Below, piece after piece: positions 34,521 to 42,501 of a stretch of DNA of 64,000 nt. This stretch comes from Pseudomonas sp. Irchel 3A7 (GTDB taxonomy: Bacteria > Pseudomonadota > Gammaproteobacteria > Pseudomonadales > Pseudomonadaceae): the NCBI RefSeq assembly GCF_900187565.1, contig NZ_FYED01000012.1:186001-250000 (forward strand), written 5' to 3'. The first letter of the stretch is position 1, and each line of letters begins with the position of its first letter. The notes under the pieces were generated by a model. That model saw nothing but the letters and a program-made list of their open reading frames with translations. It was not told the DNA's origin and made no database searches. A program made the position numbers and the translations under genes.

Positions 34521-34946
34521 GTGGCCAAGAAGCCGAAGATCCTGCCCGCCATCGAATGGCTTGAACCCCGTGTCCGGGCCATGCGCGTCATCAGTCTGCT
34601 GTGTTTTTTCGGCCTGGTGGGCTTGCTGTGTATCTACTACCTGCTGTTGGCCGACCTGCACGGCGCCCGGCCATGGGTGATTTTGCTGATCGAGTTGGTG
34701 CCGTTGCTGTTGCTGGCACCTGGCATGATCATCGGCAGCCCCCGCGGGCATTCGTGGATGTGTTTTGTGGTGAACCTGTATTTCATCAAGGGCGCACTGG
34801 CCGCGTATGACCCGAACCGGCAGATGTTCGGCTTGCTGGAAATGGGGGCAAGCCTGGCGGTGTTCTGCTCGGCGCTGTTGTACGTGCGGTGGCGGTATCA
34901 GTTGAATCGCAGGTTGGCTGGCGAGGGCGCCCCCTCAGTCGCCTGA
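34521..34946 (+). CDS. DUF2069 inner-membrane protein
   Basis: 141 residues with four hydrophobic segments at about 23-42, 50-68, 76-92 and 105-121. The family-specific IIGSPRGHSWMCFVVNLYFIKG stretch lies between the second and third. The function of DUF2069 is unknown. The GTG start at 34521 follows GGAGGG and lies 2 bases after wrbA, the third gene of arsC-wrbA-DUF2069. Confidence 0.85.
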   Translation: MAKKPKILPAIEWLEPRVRAMRVISLLCFFGLVGLLCIYYLLLADLHGARPWVILLIELVPLLLLAPGMIIGSPRGHSWMCFVVNLYFIKGALAAYDPNRQMFGLLEMGASLAVFCSALLYVRWRYQLNRRLAGEGAPSVA

Positions 34947-34955
34947 AAGATTGCA

Positions 34956-35036
34956 ATCGCCAGCAGGCTGGCTCCCACATTGGATCTGTGCCGTACACAA
35001 GTCCCCTGTGGGAGCGAGCCTGCTCGCGAATGGGGC
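34956..35036. repeat. mixed REP pair
   Basis: A left partial element of the CCAGC subtype (CGCCAGCAGGCTGGCTCCCA) and a right element of the CGAGC subtype (CTGTGGGAGCGAGCCTGCTC) face each other between convergent genes. A pair built from different subtypes is unusual in this window. Confidence 0.8.
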
Positions 35037-35045
35037 GACTCGGTC

Positions 35046-35720
35046 TTAGTGATTCACAGTGTAAGCCAGCATCATCGAGATCTGGCTCATCGGCCGTCCG
35101 CCACTTTCTGCATGCCACTGGTTGAACACGTCCTGCACCAACGCCAGGTCGCGCAGACTGCTCGGCACCTTGTCGATGATGTCCTGTGCATTCAACGCCG
35201 CCACCACGTCATAACTCGGCACGAAGGTGTCCTTGCCGACCATCCGCAGAAAACGCGGAGCCGACAGGCCGCCCAATTGATGGCCACGCTTCTTCAGCAA
35301 GGTCCACAACCCGACGATATCGGTCACCGGCCAATCGGCGATCATCGCGCCGAAGCTGCCCTGTTCATGGGCCACGTCCAGCACGAACTGCGCGTTACGC
35401 GGTACGCTCTTGAGCTTTCCCAGATGGCGGATGATCCGCGCGTCCTGCATCAGGCGCTCCAGGTGTTCGGCACTCATCAGCACGACTTTCTCCGGGTCGA
35501 ACTTGAAGAACACTTCCTCGAAAGCCGGCCACTTGGCGTCCACCAGGCTGTGCTTGAGACCCGCGCGAAACACGCGCAGCGCCATGGTCGACAGGTAGCG
35601 ATCGTCGGTAATGTCGCGCAATTGCGCCGCCGTCTTGGGAACGGGCAGATGGGCTTCCAGTTCAGCCGCCGAACCGAAGCGGTTCAAGCAGTATTCGTTC
35701 AGCCACTTGTAGTCGCGCAT
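35046..35720 (-). CDS. DNA-3-methyladenine glycosylase I-type protein
   Basis: 224 residues. YLSTMALRVFRAGLKHSLVDAKWPAFEEVFFKFDPEKV closely follows the Tag pattern in which the enzyme grips alkylated bases in a helix-hairpin-helix-like fold, and LMQDARIIRHLGKLKSVPRNA is the second family block. It would excise 3-methyladenine for base-excision repair. It is longer than E. coli Tag (187 residues), with a distinct C-terminal part, so activity on 3-meA is likely but not certain. It lies downstream of ttcA, separated by a REPIN. Confidence 0.8.
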   Translation of the reverse strand: MRDYKWLNEYCLNRFGSAAELEAHLPVPKTAAQLRDITDDRYLSTMALRVFRAGLKHSLVDAKWPAFEEVFFKFDPEKVVLMSAEHLERLMQDARIIRHLGKLKSVPRNAQFVLDVAHEQGSFGAMIADWPVTDIVGLWTLLKKRGHQLGGLSAPRFLRMVGKDTFVPSYDVVAALNAQDIIDKVPSSLRDLALVQDVFNQWHAESGGRPMSQISMMLAYTVNH

Positions 35721-35765
35721 GCCCTCTCCCGGGAAACTAAAAACCTATACCTGTGAACAAAAAAC

Positions 35766-35856
35766 CTGTGGGAGCGAGCCTGCTCGCGAAGGCGGTGTGT
35801 CATTCAACATTGATGTCGGCTGACACCACGCCTTCGCGAGCAGGCTCGCTCCCACA
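35766..35856. repeat. REPIN (CTGTGGGAGCGAGCC type)
   Basis: Inverted pair CTGTGGGAGCGAGCCTGCTC ... GAGCAGGCTCGCTCCCAC between ttcA and the glycosylase gene, which are co-oriented. Confidence 0.9.
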
Positions 35857-35867
35857 TTTAATCTTGC

Positions 35868-36692
35868 TTAAAGGTTCACCACGTTGACGAAGCGCGAAGC
35901 CGCCGTCTCGTCGATCTTCAGGTTGGTGAAGTCGAACAGATTGCGGTCGGCCAATTGCGACGGAATCACATTCTGCAGGCTGCGGAAAATGCTCTCGGTA
36001 CGGCCAGGGGTCTTGCGTTCCCAGTCTTGCAGCATTTCCTTGACCACCTGACGTTGCAGGTTTTCCTGGGAACCGCAGAGGTTGCACGGGATGATCGGGA
36101 ATTGCTTGAGGTCCGAATAGGCCTGGATGTCTTTCTCGTTGCAGTAGGCCAGCGGGCGGATCACCACGTTGCGACCATCGTCGGCGCGCAGTTTCGGCGG
36201 CATGGCCTTGAGCGAACCGTTGAAGAACATGTTCAGGAAGAAGGTCTCGACGATGTCGTCGCGATGGTGACCGAGCGCCATCTTGGTCGCGCCGATTTCG
36301 TCGGCGAAGGTGTAGAGCGTACCGCGACGCAGGCGCGAGCACAGCGAACAGGTGGTCTTGCCTTCGGGAATCAGTTCCTTGACCACCGAGTAGGTGTCTT
36401 TCTCGACGATGTGGTACTCGATGCCCAGTTCCTTGAGGTAGGCCGGCAGCACGTGCTCCGGAAAGCCTGGCTGTTTCTGGTCCATGTTCACGGCCACGAT
36501 CTCGAACTTGATCGGTGCGACCTTCTGCAAGTGCATCAGCACATCAAGCATGGTGTAGCTGTCCTTGCCTCCGGACAGGCAGACCATGACCTTATCGCCG
36601 TCTTCAATCATGTTGAAGTCGGCGACAGCCTCACCGGCCTGGCGGCGAAGGCGCTTTTGCAGTTTGTTCTGGTTGACCGTAAGAGTGCCCAT
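35868..36692 (-). CDS. ttcA: tRNA 2-thiocytidine(32) synthetase
   Basis: 274 residues. The PP-loop SGGKDSYTML (about 40-49) is present, as are two CxxC pairs (TTCSLCSRLRRG; IPCNLCGSQENLQRQ) that ligate the Fe-S cluster. TtcA thiolates C32 of certain tRNAs using ATP. The start at 36692 gives MGTLTVNQNKLQKRLRRQ. The protein carries no N-terminal extension although the frame stays open upstream. Confidence 0.95.
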   Translation of the reverse strand: MGTLTVNQNKLQKRLRRQAGEAVADFNMIEDGDKVMVCLSGGKDSYTMLDVLMHLQKVAPIKFEIVAVNMDQKQPGFPEHVLPAYLKELGIEYHIVEKDTYSVVKELIPEGKTTCSLCSRLRRGTLYTFADEIGATKMALGHHRDDIVETFFLNMFFNGSLKAMPPKLRADDGRNVVIRPLAYCNEKDIQAYSDLKQFPIIPCNLCGSQENLQRQVVKEMLQDWERKTPGRTESIFRSLQNVIPSQLADRNLFDFTNLKIDETAASRFVNVVNL

Positions 36693-36970
36693 GACGCGAA
36701 ATCCGTGAGGTGTGACGAAAGGCGGGCATTTTACGCAAAAACCCTTCGGGGGCGAAGCGTCCTGACAGATTGCTGCCTTACAGACACAAGTGCGATTAAG
36801 CCAGCGCTTTACAGCGCAATTTGCTCTAAGCCCTACCACCTGTAGGGTTAACTCCTTCCTATACTGCGTCATAAGGTCGCAGACATAACCAGACCTATTA
36901 CTGACTTGGCCAATTTGGCCCGTAGGCGCTCCACTGGGGGGCGACGGTAAAAACAAGAGGAGTGACTGGC

Positions 36971-37573
36971 ATGATCCATCACGTAGTGGGGCTCTTCACC
37001 CACCCTGACCAGGAATGGAAAGAAATCCGTGGCGACCAGGAGGAAAGCATCAGCCACATGTACCTGACTCACACGCTGATTCTGGCGGCGATCCCTGCAG
37101 TGTCGGCGTTTATCGGCACGACCCAGGTCGGTTGGGTCATCGGCAATCGAGCGCCCGTGATGCTGACCATGGAAAGCGCACTCTGGATGTCGATCATGTC
37201 GTACCTGGCAATGCTCGGCGGCGTTGCGGTCATGGGCGCATTCATCCACTGGATGGCCCGCACCTATGACGCCAACCCGAGCCTGGCCCGCTGCGTCGCG
37301 TTTGCGACTTATACCGCGACTCCGCTGTTCATTGGCGGCATAGCGGCGCTGTATCCGCACTTGTGGCTGGGGATGATCGTCGGCACCGCGGCGATCTGCT
37401 ACACCGTCTACCTGCTGTACGTCGGGCTACCGACATTCATGAACATTCCATCGGACGAGGGATTCCTGTTTTCAAGCTCGGTGCTCGCGGTAGGCCTGGT
37501 GGTGCTGGTGGCCATCATGGCGTTTACCGTGATTGTCTGGGGACTCGGCGTGGGGCCGGTCTATACCAATTAG
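36971..37573 (+). CDS. Yip1-family inner-membrane protein
   Basis: 200 residues. A short cytosolic start (MIHHVVGLFTHPDQEWKEIRG) is typical of bacterial Yip1/DUF1282 proteins. Five hydrophobic segments follow at about 32-50, 66-90, 103-122, 130-150 and 165-190. The function is unknown in bacteria. GAGGAG sits 8 bases before the ATG. It is divergent from ttcA, with about 280 bases between them in which I see no other gene. Confidence 0.85.
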   Translation: MIHHVVGLFTHPDQEWKEIRGDQEESISHMYLTHTLILAAIPAVSAFIGTTQVGWVIGNRAPVMLTMESALWMSIMSYLAMLGGVAVMGAFIHWMARTYDANPSLARCVAFATYTATPLFIGGIAALYPHLWLGMIVGTAAICYTVYLLYVGLPTFMNIPSDEGFLFSSSVLAVGLVVLVAIMAFTVIVWGLGVGPVYTN

Positions 37574-37608
37574 CAACTCACCACCCAAAAAACTAGATCT
37601 GCCAACAC

Positions 37609-37630
37609 AGGCCGCCGCAAGGCGGCCTTT
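37609..37630 (+). terminator. rho-independent terminator after the Yip1-family gene
   Basis: Stem AGGCCGCC / GGCGGCCT with a GCAA loop, followed by TT. The T-tract is weak, so some read-through into the SprT gene is likely. Confidence 0.65.
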
Positions 37631-37732
37631 CAATGCTTGAGCAACTGGAACGGCAACGACCATTCGGCACTTGAGCGATTCGCAAGGCCCGAGGGTTGCG
37701 GCATACTCGACGTCTCTGGAGATCCATCAAGC

Positions 37733-38227
37733 ATGCCCGAGCAACTCAATACCCGCGTCGAAGACTGTTTCCAACAAGCTGAATCCTTTTTCAAACGACC
37801 TTTCAAACGCCCGGTGGTGAGCCTCAAGCTGCGCGGGCAAAAAGCCGGTGTCGCGCATTTGCACGAGAACCTGCTGCGCTTCAACCCGCAGTTGTACCGG
37901 GAAAACACCGAAGACTTCCTCAAGCAAACCGTGGCTCACGAAGTCGCCCACCTGATCGCCCATCAACTGTTCGGCGACCGTATCCAGCCCCATGGCGAAG
38001 AGTGGCAATTGATCATGCGCGGCGTGTACGAACTGCCGCCCAACCGATGCCACACCTACGACGTCAAACGCCGCAGCGTGACCCGCTATATCTACAGATG
38101 CCCTTGCCCGGACAGCGATTTCCCGTTTTCAGCGCAGCGCCATGGCCTGGTACGACAGGGGCGGCGATATTTGTGTCGGCGGTGTCGCAGTACGTTGATA
38201 TTCAGTGGGGAGATGAGGGTCGAGTAG
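37733..38227 (+). CDS. SprT-family zinc metalloprotease
   Basis: 164 residues. The zinc-binding protease motif HEVAHLIAHQLFG (about 65-77) and a third ligand region (RIQPHGEEWQLIM) are followed by a C-terminal zinc-ribbon (YRCPC ... YLCRRCRS). This is the SprT architecture, related to the DNA-protein crosslink protease Spartan; the role of bacterial SprT is poorly known. The start at 37733 follows TGGAG. Confidence 0.9.
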   Translation: MPEQLNTRVEDCFQQAESFFKRPFKRPVVSLKLRGQKAGVAHLHENLLRFNPQLYRENTEDFLKQTVAHEVAHLIAHQLFGDRIQPHGEEWQLIMRGVYELPPNRCHTYDVKRRSVTRYIYRCPCPDSDFPFSAQRHGLVRQGRRYLCRRCRSTLIFSGEMRVE

Positions 38228-38253
38228 TTGGACTTGTGGTGTTTGGGCTGGCC

Positions 38254-38336
38254 CCTTCGCGAGCAGGCTCGCTCCCACAGGGGCTGTCCAGTGCGACATG
38301 GATCCTTTGTGGGAGCGAGCCTGCTCGCGAAGGCGG
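38254..38336. repeat. REP pair in outward orientation
   Basis: CCTTCGCGAGCAGGCTCGCT at the left and GGGAGCGAGCCTGCTCGCGA at the right. The order of the two REPs is reversed relative to most REPINs in this window (the GCGAAGG ends face outward). It lies between convergent genes. Confidence 0.85.
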
Positions 38337-38347
38337 CCTGACAGGCG

Positions 38348-39529
38348 CTAGAGAATTACCTTGGCACGCCGCAGTTCTTCAACCCGCTCAGCACTGAACC
38401 CCAACGCCCCCAACACCTGATCCGTATGCTCCCCCAGCGCCGAACCAATATGCTTCGGCTCGGGCAAGCCATTGGAAAACTTCAATGGGCAAGCCATCTG
38501 CGCCTGCGTCGAGCCATCACCGCGCGGCACATCTGTCACCAGCTTGCGCGCCTGAAACTGCGGATGCCGCACCGCCTCCCCCAGACTCAATACCGGCTCG
38601 ACACAGGCATCCAGCTCGGAGAACAAGGCGCACAGCTCGGTGAAGTCATGCTTCTCGAACTCAACCCTCAGCGCGTCCTTGAGCTTTTTCTGCTGTGCCG
38701 GTTGGGCTGACAGCCCCAGGCTCGCCAATTCTTCCACGCCCAACGCCGCACACAGCTGTTTCATGAAGCCCGGCTCCAGGCTGCCCACCGACAACCAGCG
38801 CCCATCCCGCGAACGGTAATAATCGTAGAAGCTGCCGCCATTGAGCATCTGGTCCTCCCGCCCCGGCTCGACGCCGCACGCCAGGTACCCGGCACCGGCC
38901 ATGGCGTTCAAGCTAAAGGCGCAGTCGGTCATGCTCACATCCAGATGCTGCCCCTGTCCGGTGTGCTGCCGGGCAATCACTGCCGCCAACAGGCCGATGA
39001 CGCCATGCAGCGAACCACCGGCGACATCCGCCACCTGCGCGCCCAAGGGCAGCGGACCACTGTCGACGCGGCCGGTGTAGCTCGCCAGCCCGGCCAGCGC
39101 CAGGTAGTTGATGTCATGGCCCGCGCGATCTTTGTAAGGACCGGTCTGCCCGTAGCCGGTGATCGACACATAAATGAGCCTGGGATTGATCGCCTTCAAG
39201 GCTTCATAACCCAGGCCCAGGCGTTCCATGACGCCGGGGCGGAACTGCTCCAGCACGATGTCGTACTCCGTGAGCAACTGCTTGATCACCTCCAGCGCCG
39301 CAGGCTGCTTGAGGTCCAGGGCCAGGCTGCGTTTGTTGCGATTGAGATAGGCGTGGCTGGCCGATACGCCCTGATCGTGGGGTGGCAGCACGCGAACGAG
39401 GTCCATGCGCGATGGCGATTCGATGCGCAGCACCTCGGCGCCCATGTCTGCCAGCAACAACGAGGCGAACGGCCCCGGCAGCAGTGTCGAAAAATCCAGA
39501 ACCTTGAGTGATGCCAGTGGACCGAGCAT
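38348..39529 (-). CDS. CaiB/BaiF family CoA transferase (alpha-methylacyl-CoA racemase-like)
   Basis: 393 residues. The family III N-terminus PLASLKVLDFSTLLPGPFASLLLADMGAEVLRIE is followed by LNRNKRSLALDLK. The active-site Asp region is DRAGHDINYLALAG, and the C-terminal block is NGGSFYDYYRSRDGRWLSVGSLEPGF. YRSRDG and the short length resemble alpha-methylacyl-CoA racemases as much as true CoA transferases, so the reaction is either racemisation or CoA transfer on branched acyl-CoAs. It appears monocistronic, followed by a REP pair. Confidence 0.88.
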   Translation of the reverse strand: MLGPLASLKVLDFSTLLPGPFASLLLADMGAEVLRIESPSRMDLVRVLPPHDQGVSASHAYLNRNKRSLALDLKQPAALEVIKQLLTEYDIVLEQFRPGVMERLGLGYEALKAINPRLIYVSITGYGQTGPYKDRAGHDINYLALAGLASYTGRVDSGPLPLGAQVADVAGGSLHGVIGLLAAVIARQHTGQGQHLDVSMTDCAFSLNAMAGAGYLACGVEPGREDQMLNGGSFYDYYRSRDGRWLSVGSLEPGFMKQLCAALGVEELASLGLSAQPAQQKKLKDALRVEFEKHDFTELCALFSELDACVEPVLSLGEAVRHPQFQARKLVTDVPRGDGSTQAQMACPLKFSNGLPEPKHIGSALGEHTDQVLGALGFSAERVEELRRAKVIL

Positions 39530-39632
39530 GAAATTCTCCCCCTAAGTTGCCCCCAGACTAGGCAGGCGAACGCGCGGGAGCAATCACCGTATGCGCCAGT
39601 GACGCTGACCGTTACGCTCAAGTCGCAGGCAA

Positions 39633-39659
39633 TAAAAAACCCGCCGAAGCGGGTTTTTC
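39633..39659 (-). terminator. rho-independent terminator of dctA
   Basis: Read on the minus strand: AACCCGC-TTCG-GCGGGTT with a tetraloop followed by a T-run, 13 bases after the dctA stop codon. The symmetric A/T flanks may let it also act on the other strand. Confidence 0.88.
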
Positions 39660-39672
39660 ATTTCACGAGGTC

Positions 39673-41004
39673 TTACTTGACGTTCGAGGCCTGGCCTTCG
39701 GCCACACCCAGGTCGTCTTCTTCACGCTCGTTAGAGATGCCACGACCGCCCGAGGCCAGCTCGGCTTGCAGTACGTCGGTGTCCAGTTCCTTGACCCACT
39801 TGGCAACAACCACGGTGGCAACAGCGTTACCGATCAGGTTGGTCAGGGCACGTGCTTCGGACATGAAGCGGTCGATACCGAGGATCAGCGCCAGGCCGGC
39901 AACCGGCAGATGGCCAACAGCGGACAGGGTGGCGGCCAGTACGATGAAGCCCGAACCGGTCACACCCGCGGCACCTTTGGACGACAGCAGCAGCACGACC
40001 AACAGAGTGAGCTGGTGCGTGATGTCCATGTGAGTGTCAGTTGCCTGGGCAATGAACACGGCCGCCATGGTCAGGTAGATCGCGGTACCGTCGAGGTTGA
40101 ACGAGTAACCGGTCGGGATCACCAGACCCACGACGGATTTCTTCGCGCCCAGACGCTCCATCTTGATCAGCATGCGTGGCAGTACCGATTCCGAAGAAGA
40201 AGTACCCAGCACGATCAGCAGTTCTTCACGGATGTAACGGATCAGTTTCAGTACGCTGAAGCCGTGAGCGCGAGCGATACCGCCCAGCACGATCAGGATG
40301 AACAGCAGGCAAGTGATGTAGAAGCAGGCCATCAACTGACCCAGTTGCACCAGCGAGCCGACACCGTAGGCACCGATGGTGAAGGCCATGGCACCGAAGG
40401 CACCGATCGGCGCGAGCTTCATGATCATGTTGATGATGTTGAACATCACGTGGGCGAAGCGATCAATGAAGTCCAGCAGCGGCTTGCCGTAGGCACCCAG
40501 GCGATGCAGGGCGAAACCGAAGATCACCGAGAACATCAGCACTTGCAGGATGTCGCCCGTGGCGAACGCACCGACGATGGTGGACGGGATCACGTTGAGG
40601 AGGAAGCCCACGACGCTTTGATCAGCACCGGCCGAGACATAGGCAGCCACTTTGGAGGCATCCAGCGTGGTCACGTCGATGTGCATGCCGGCGCCCGGCT
40701 GCACAATGTTGACCACCACCAGACCGACGATCAAAGCGATGGTCGAAACGATTTCGAAGTACAACAGCGCGTAACCGCCGGTCTTGCCGACCGACTTCAT
40801 GTTCTGCATGCCGGCGATACCGCTGACGACGGTGCAGAAGATGATCGGGGCGATGATCATTTTGATCAGTTTGATGAACCCGTCACCCAGTGGCTTGACC
40901 GCCACACCGAGCTGCGGATAGTAGTGACCGAGCAAAATACCGATGACAATTGCAACGATCACCTGGAAATACAGGGATTTGTACAGTGGCTGACGAGTCG
41001 TCAT
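39673..41004 (-). CDS. dctA: C4-dicarboxylate:cation symporter
   Basis: 443 residues. DctA features include YFQVIVAIVIGILLGHYYPQLG, the serine-rich re-entrant loop LGTSSSESVLPRML, the NLDGTAIYLTMAAVFIAQA signature of the glutamate/dicarboxylate symporter family and SSKGAAGVTGSGFIVLAATL. It takes up succinate, fumarate and malate. The start at 41004 follows GAGGA; the frame stays open for another 52 codons but that stretch includes the promoter. Regulation: a sigma-54 promoter and two upstream palindromes, consistent with DctB/DctD control. Confidence 0.96.
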   Translation of the reverse strand: MTTRQPLYKSLYFQVIVAIVIGILLGHYYPQLGVAVKPLGDGFIKLIKMIIAPIIFCTVVSGIAGMQNMKSVGKTGGYALLYFEIVSTIALIVGLVVVNIVQPGAGMHIDVTTLDASKVAAYVSAGADQSVVGFLLNVIPSTIVGAFATGDILQVLMFSVIFGFALHRLGAYGKPLLDFIDRFAHVMFNIINMIMKLAPIGAFGAMAFTIGAYGVGSLVQLGQLMACFYITCLLFILIVLGGIARAHGFSVLKLIRYIREELLIVLGTSSSESVLPRMLIKMERLGAKKSVVGLVIPTGYSFNLDGTAIYLTMAAVFIAQATDTHMDITHQLTLLVVLLLSSKGAAGVTGSGFIVLAATLSAVGHLPVAGLALILGIDRFMSEARALTNLIGNAVATVVVAKWVKELDTDVLQAELASGGRGISNEREEDDLGVAEGQASNVK

Positions 41005-41134
41005 TGCAAAGTTCCTCAAGAGTGCGCGCCGACAACATCCATCTGTTGCCCTCGACACCTCATTTGCGAACCCTCCTGCACTGGAGGGATTTGTTTTTTC
41101 GAGCTGCGCGACGGCAGACATCTGCTCGTTGTAT

Positions 41135-41150
41135 CGCAAAGCCCGTGCCA
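41135..41150 (-). promoter_or_regulatory. sigma-54 promoter of dctA
   Basis: On the minus strand TGGCACGGGCTTTGCG matches the -24/-12 consensus TGGCACG-N4-TTGC, with GG and GC exactly 10 bases apart. Predicted start of transcription is near 41124, giving a leader of about 120 bases that contains a CCCTCC-AGTGCA-GGAGGG hairpin. Confidence 0.88.
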
Positions 41151-41229
41151 TCTTGCGCAAAACCCCTGCAAGCCTTTTGATATCAAGGGTTGCAGGTTTA
41201 TCAATGCCCGCGAACGGTTACAACGTAGT

Positions 41230-41284
41230 GGCGGATTTCCGCCCCTCGACCAAAACCCATCCCGTAATTTGGCGGATATCCGCC
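41230..41284 (-). promoter_or_regulatory. two tandem palindromes, likely enhancer (DctD-type) sites
   Basis: GGCGGATTTCCGCC at 41230-41243 and GGCGGATATCCGCC at 41271-41284 share the core GGCGGAnnTCCGCC and are 41 bp apart centre to centre. They lie about 106-160 bases upstream of the predicted dctA start, the usual distance for a sigma-54 activator. They are also 60-115 bases upstream of the divergent AraC-type gene, so they may affect both. Confidence 0.65.
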
Positions 41285-41343
41285 TTGTTCATCGCTTCCA
41301 ACCGCAGCTACCATCCGTCGTTCAAGGGACGGATTTGCCTGTT

Positions 41344-42357
41344 ATGCGCGAACGCACCATCGCCAGTCATTTCGCCCGCGCTGTCCTGCGTGGCGCGCAA
41401 CGTCGTGGCTACGACTATTTACAGCTGCTGCAGCAAGTGGGGATCAGCCCCGAGTTGCTCGACGAGCCGCGGGCGCGCATCGCGCCGGAGCAGTTCACCC
41501 GACTGATCCAGGCACTGTGGCTGGCGCTGGGCGACGAATACCTGGGGTTCGGCCAGGCGCCGAGCAAACCGGGCAGCTTTGCGATGATGTGCCATGCCGT
41601 GATCCACTGCCGCAGCCTGGATAAGGCGCTCAACCGCGGCCTATTGTTTTATAGCCTATTCCCTGATGCACCGTGCCTGACCCTGACGCACGAAGGTGAC
41701 ATGATCCGCCTGAGCCTGGAGGATTCGCAGCTCTGGGATCCGGATCATTTCCTCACCGAAAGCCTGTTGGTGATCTGGCACCGGTTCGGCAGCTGGCTGA
41801 TCGGCCAGCGCATACGGCTGGAGCAGGCCACATTCAGCTATCCACGACCGGAACACGGGGCTGAATACGATTTATTGTTTTCCTGTCCGCTGGTTTTTTC
41901 TACAACAACGAGCGCGACGGAACAGAGCAGCCTGCTGTTCCACAGCCGATACCTGAACATGCCGTTGCTGCAGGACGAACGTACCCTCAAGCATTTCCTT
42001 GAACACTCACCCGCCAACCTGCTGTCGCGCCCGGACGACGGCCACAGCCTGAGCAGTCAGTTGCGGCGCTTGCTCAGCCGCGACAGCTCACGCTGGCCGG
42101 ACCTGGAAGCCGTGGCCGCGCACCTGCACATCAGCCCACAGACGCTGCGTCGGCATCTGCGCGAGGAAGGCACCAGTTTTCAGGCGTTGAAGGACCATCT
42201 GCGCCGCGACATTGCGATCTATCACCTGAGCCGCAACGATCTGCCCTTGCAGCAGATCGCCGAGCAACTGGGGTTCTCCGAGCCATCGGCGTTTCATCGG
42301 GCGTTCAAAAAGTGGACGGGGCTGACACCTGGGGCTTATCGCGCGCAGGAGAACTGA
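41344..42357 (+). CDS. AraC-family transcriptional regulator with Arabinose_bd-type domain
   Basis: 337 residues. An N-terminal ligand-binding-type domain of the PF12625 kind (about 20-210; LLQQVGISPELLDEPRARIAPEQFTRLIQALW, MCHAVIHCRSLDKALNRGLLFYSLF) is followed by two helix-turn-helix motifs (LEAVAAHLHISPQTLRRHLREEG; LPLQQIAEQLGFSEPSAFHRAFKKWTGLTPGAYR). Regulators of this group (OruR/ArgR-like) sense small molecules such as fatty or amino acids. It is divergent from dctA across a 339-base intergenic region. Its target is unknown. Confidence 0.88.
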   Translation: MRERTIASHFARAVLRGAQRRGYDYLQLLQQVGISPELLDEPRARIAPEQFTRLIQALWLALGDEYLGFGQAPSKPGSFAMMCHAVIHCRSLDKALNRGLLFYSLFPDAPCLTLTHEGDMIRLSLEDSQLWDPDHFLTESLLVIWHRFGSWLIGQRIRLEQATFSYPRPEHGAEYDLLFSCPLVFSTTTSATEQSSLLFHSRYLNMPLLQDERTLKHFLEHSPANLLSRPDDGHSLSSQLRRLLSRDSSRWPDLEAVAAHLHISPQTLRRHLREEGTSFQALKDHLRRDIAIYHLSRNDLPLQQIAEQLGFSEPSAFHRAFKKWTGLTPGAYRAQEN

Positions 42358-42378
42358 GTTTTGCGGTAAATTGACTGG

Positions 42379-42476
42379 CCCCATCGCGGGCAAGCCCGCT
42401 CCCACAGGTTTCTTTGTTGTTCAAAAATAATGTGTCCACAGAGATCCCTGTGGGAGCGGGCTTGCCCGCGATGGGG
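42379..42476. repeat. REPIN (GGGAGCGGGC type)
   Basis: CCATCGCGGGCAAGCCCGCT at the left and AGCGGGCTTGCCCGCGATGG at the right form a near-perfect inverted pair of the CGGGC subtype, the only one in the window. It lies between the convergent AraC and phoQ genes. Confidence 0.9.
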
Positions 42477-42501
42477 ACCGAAAGCACACCGCAGCCCCCA
42501 G

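Noticed and set aside
39766..41343. Long plus-strand open frame running through dctA into the AraC-type gene
   Set aside because: Only the part from the ATG at 41344 has family similarity. The rest is antisense to dctA and includes the dctA promoter.
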